This document shows positions 4,476 to 5,928 of a stretch of DNA of 5,928 nt, one piece after another. Below the pieces are notes generated by a model. The model worked only from the letters and a program-made list of their open reading frames with translations, was not told where the DNA came from and made no database searches. The first letter of the stretch is position 1. The number at the start of each line of letters is the position of its first letter. This stretch comes from Myxococcota bacterium (lineage in GTDB: Bacteria > Myxococcota_A > Polyangia > HGW-17). The stretch covers positions 1 through 5,928 of the forward strand of contig JAHJLU010000217.1 of the NCBI GenBank assembly GCA_018821745.1, in the 5' to 3' direction. The translations under genes and the position numbers were made by a program.

Positions 4476-5928
4476 ATGCTTTGGTTTTTTCTCTCGCTTT
4501 TGCTCACCGCACCCCCACAGACCACCTACTTTTCCTCACTTGAAAACCAATACCGGCAAGGGGTAATTACGGAACAACAGCTCTTCAATTACCGGGAATG
4601 GGCGGTGAAGGCTCCCCACAAGCTCCCACTCAAATACCGGAAATTGCTGGACGAGAGACCTCTCACGGAAAAATCCCTCACGTCGGTGCTGGTGGACAAC
4701 TTCCAGCTCAGCCGCATCAAGGGGCTGAAGGCGAACTATTCCTTCCCCGCCGAGCTCGACCACTACGTTGATTCTGCAATTTACCCCCTGAGGGTTTACT
4801 ATAAAGACCCCAGCATGGAATCCAAGGCCATCAGTCTGCTCTCCTATGCCGAGAGTGCCTGGGAGATCGAGATCGACGAGTGGGGATTTTATGCACCCCC
4901 CGTGGTCACCCCCGAGGGCAGGTACCGGATCTACATCGACGATGCCAGCGGTGCCGCGGGTTATACCGCCCCGGTCGATGAGTATCCCGACACCCCGTGG
5001 GATGACTGCGTAACCTACATTGTGATTGAGCAGGATATGCACAACTGGGGGATGTTCGACACCATGGCCCATGAACTGAATCACGCAAGCCAGGCCGCCA
5101 TGGATTGTATGGAGCCCACGGCATTCTGGGAAAACACCGCGGTCTTTTCCGAGATCGCCATCAGTTCCCAGGGCATGTATATGGCGGCCTACTACTCCGA
5201 GGCGTTTCAACTGCAGCCGTTCAAAGGCCTCAGCGGAGGGACCACCGGGGACCTCTTCTGGTACGGGGGCTACCTGTGGCCTTTGTTTATCAGTGACCAT
5301 CTTGGCAGCGGCCCCCAGGACGCCGTCTACATCAGACAAATCTGGGAAAATTCCATGCAGGAGTCGGGTTTTTCCCTGAACAGTCCTTCCTACCTCGAAG
5401 CAATAGACGAAATGGCTCAAGAGCAGGGTTCCTCCCTGAACAATGTCTTCACCGACTTTTCCAGGGCCCGCTGGTTTGTGGACAACAAGGCCTCGTCCCT
5501 CTACTCCACCATGCCCTACGCTGATCAGATATATCCCATCCCCCGCGTAACCCAGACCATCTCCCTGAGCACCGAGACCCAGACCTTTACCCCTGCCGAG
5601 GATCAGCAACCCCAGCGGTACGCGACCAACTACATCCTGCTGGACAAGCCCTCGGATTACTCCTTTCCCACAAAAATTACGGTAGTGGAGTCGGGAACCG
5701 ATCCCTGGGCGATTCAACTTTTTTCTGCCAGCAACGGGGCACTTGAGTCCATCTTTGACGATGACTCCGATGGCAGCCTTTCCATCACCTATGACCCGGA
5801 GCTTTATAAAGACGCGGTACTGGTGATTCAACATCTGGCTGACGACGGCTTCAATCCCTCAAATCTCCCCACGGGGGAGACCTACACGGTGCAGGTCAGA
5901 CCGGCAATTGACCTGCCACTCATTACCC
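4476..5928 (+). CDS. Secreted HExxH zinc metalloprotease, MXAN_6640-like family, 3'-partial
   Basis: The frame is open from ATG 4476 to the right edge, giving 484 visible residues; the C-terminus lies outside. Residues 1-12 (MLWFFLSLLLTA) look like a short signal peptide lacking a basic N-region. An N-terminal helical region (YRQGVITEQQLFNYREWAV, 26-44) and a region with PLRVYY and AWEIEIDEWGF precede the catalytic part. HELNH at 199-203 is the zinc motif, with His199 and His203 as ligands and Glu200 as catalytic base. Within HELNHASQ...FWENTAVFSE, Glu219 is the likely third ligand, by analogy with HExxHxxQ...W-x-E-g-x-A families. FWYGGYLWPLFI (261-272) matches the downstream aromatic helix seen in the Myxococcus MXAN_6640 group, as I recall it. 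The only two visible cysteines, Cys178 and Cys211, bracket the active site and probably form a disulfide. After about residue 370 the sequence looks like a beta-sandwich (YATNYILLDKP onward), ending with Asp-rich DDDSDG. Substrate is unknown. It may degrade external protein or prey. Confidence 0.9.
   Translation, partial: MLWFFLSLLLTAPPQTTYFSSLENQYRQGVITEQQLFNYREWAVKAPHKLPLKYRKLLDERPLTEKSLTSVLVDNFQLSRIKGLKANYSFPAELDHYVDSAIYPLRVYYKDPSMESKAISLLSYAESAWEIEIDEWGFYAPPVVTPEGRYRIYIDDASGAAGYTAPVDEYPDTPWDDCVTYIVIEQDMHNWGMFDTMAHELNHASQAAMDCMEPTAFWENTAVFSEIAISSQGMYMAAYYSEAFQLQPFKGLSGGTTGDLFWYGGYLWPLFISDHLGSGPQDAVYIRQIWENSMQESGFSLNSPSYLEAIDEMAQEQGSSLNNVFTDFSRARWFVDNKASSLYSTMPYADQIYPIPRVTQTISLSTETQTFTPAEDQQPQRYATNYILLDKPSDYSFPTKITVVESGTDPWAIQLFSASNGALESIFDDDSDGSLSITYDPELYKDAVLVIQHLADDGFNPSNLPTGETYTVQVRPAIDLPLIT

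Noticed and set aside
4536..5834. 432-residue open frame on the reverse strand opposite the metalloprotease
   Set aside because: The plus frame has a signal peptide, a strong ribosome site and HELNH. The reverse translation is Gly/Val-rich with no recognisable motif, typical of an antisense shadow.

Overview
The window carries four consecutive plus-strand genes, and all four encode exported proteins. The two end genes run off the window edges. The organism is most likely a GC-rich bacterium of the former Deltaproteobacteria (Myxococcota or Bradymonadota-like). That reading rests on the (x-N-N)n linker directly after a lipoprotein signal, the CGDG...EECD disulfide repeats, secreted RCC1 propellers with a cysteine pair per blade, a C-DGxDNDGDG-C motif, and a metalloprotease resembling the Myxococcus MXAN_6640 family. 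This is judged from protein style, not from a marker gene.

Layout. Bases 2-991 hold the C-terminal part of a glycosyl-hydrolase-like 10 (GHL10/DUF187, YngK/DigH-type) protein ending in a small eight-cysteine domain. Bases 1109-1900 encode a lipoprotein with a Pro/Lys-rich linker and a cysteine-containing beta-rich domain of unknown function. Bases 2077-4308 encode a 743-residue mosaic lipoprotein: an x-N-N spacer, two cysteine-rich repeats, a complete seven-blade RCC1 propeller, an Asp-rich motif, and a C-terminal beta domain resembling NIDO/lectin-like modules. Bases 4476-5928 encode a secreted HExxH metalloprotease that stays open to the right edge.

The gaps are 117, 176 and 167 bases. Each of the last three genes has its own Shine-Dalgarno sequence, and the third has a plausible extended -10 promoter. 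They look like separately transcribed envelope genes rather than a tight operon. No enzymatic pathway links them; the common theme is the cell surface (glycan cleavage, surface display or binding, proteolysis). The 167-base gap before the protease is the richest regulatory stretch, with a GTGA-N6-TCAC palindrome followed by T6, an 8-mer direct repeat at a 20-bp period, and a 6-bp hairpin.

I see no RNA genes, insertion sequences, CRISPR arrays, phage genes or attachment sites. Long reverse-strand open frames opposite the third and fourth genes are read as shadows of GC-rich coding sequence.
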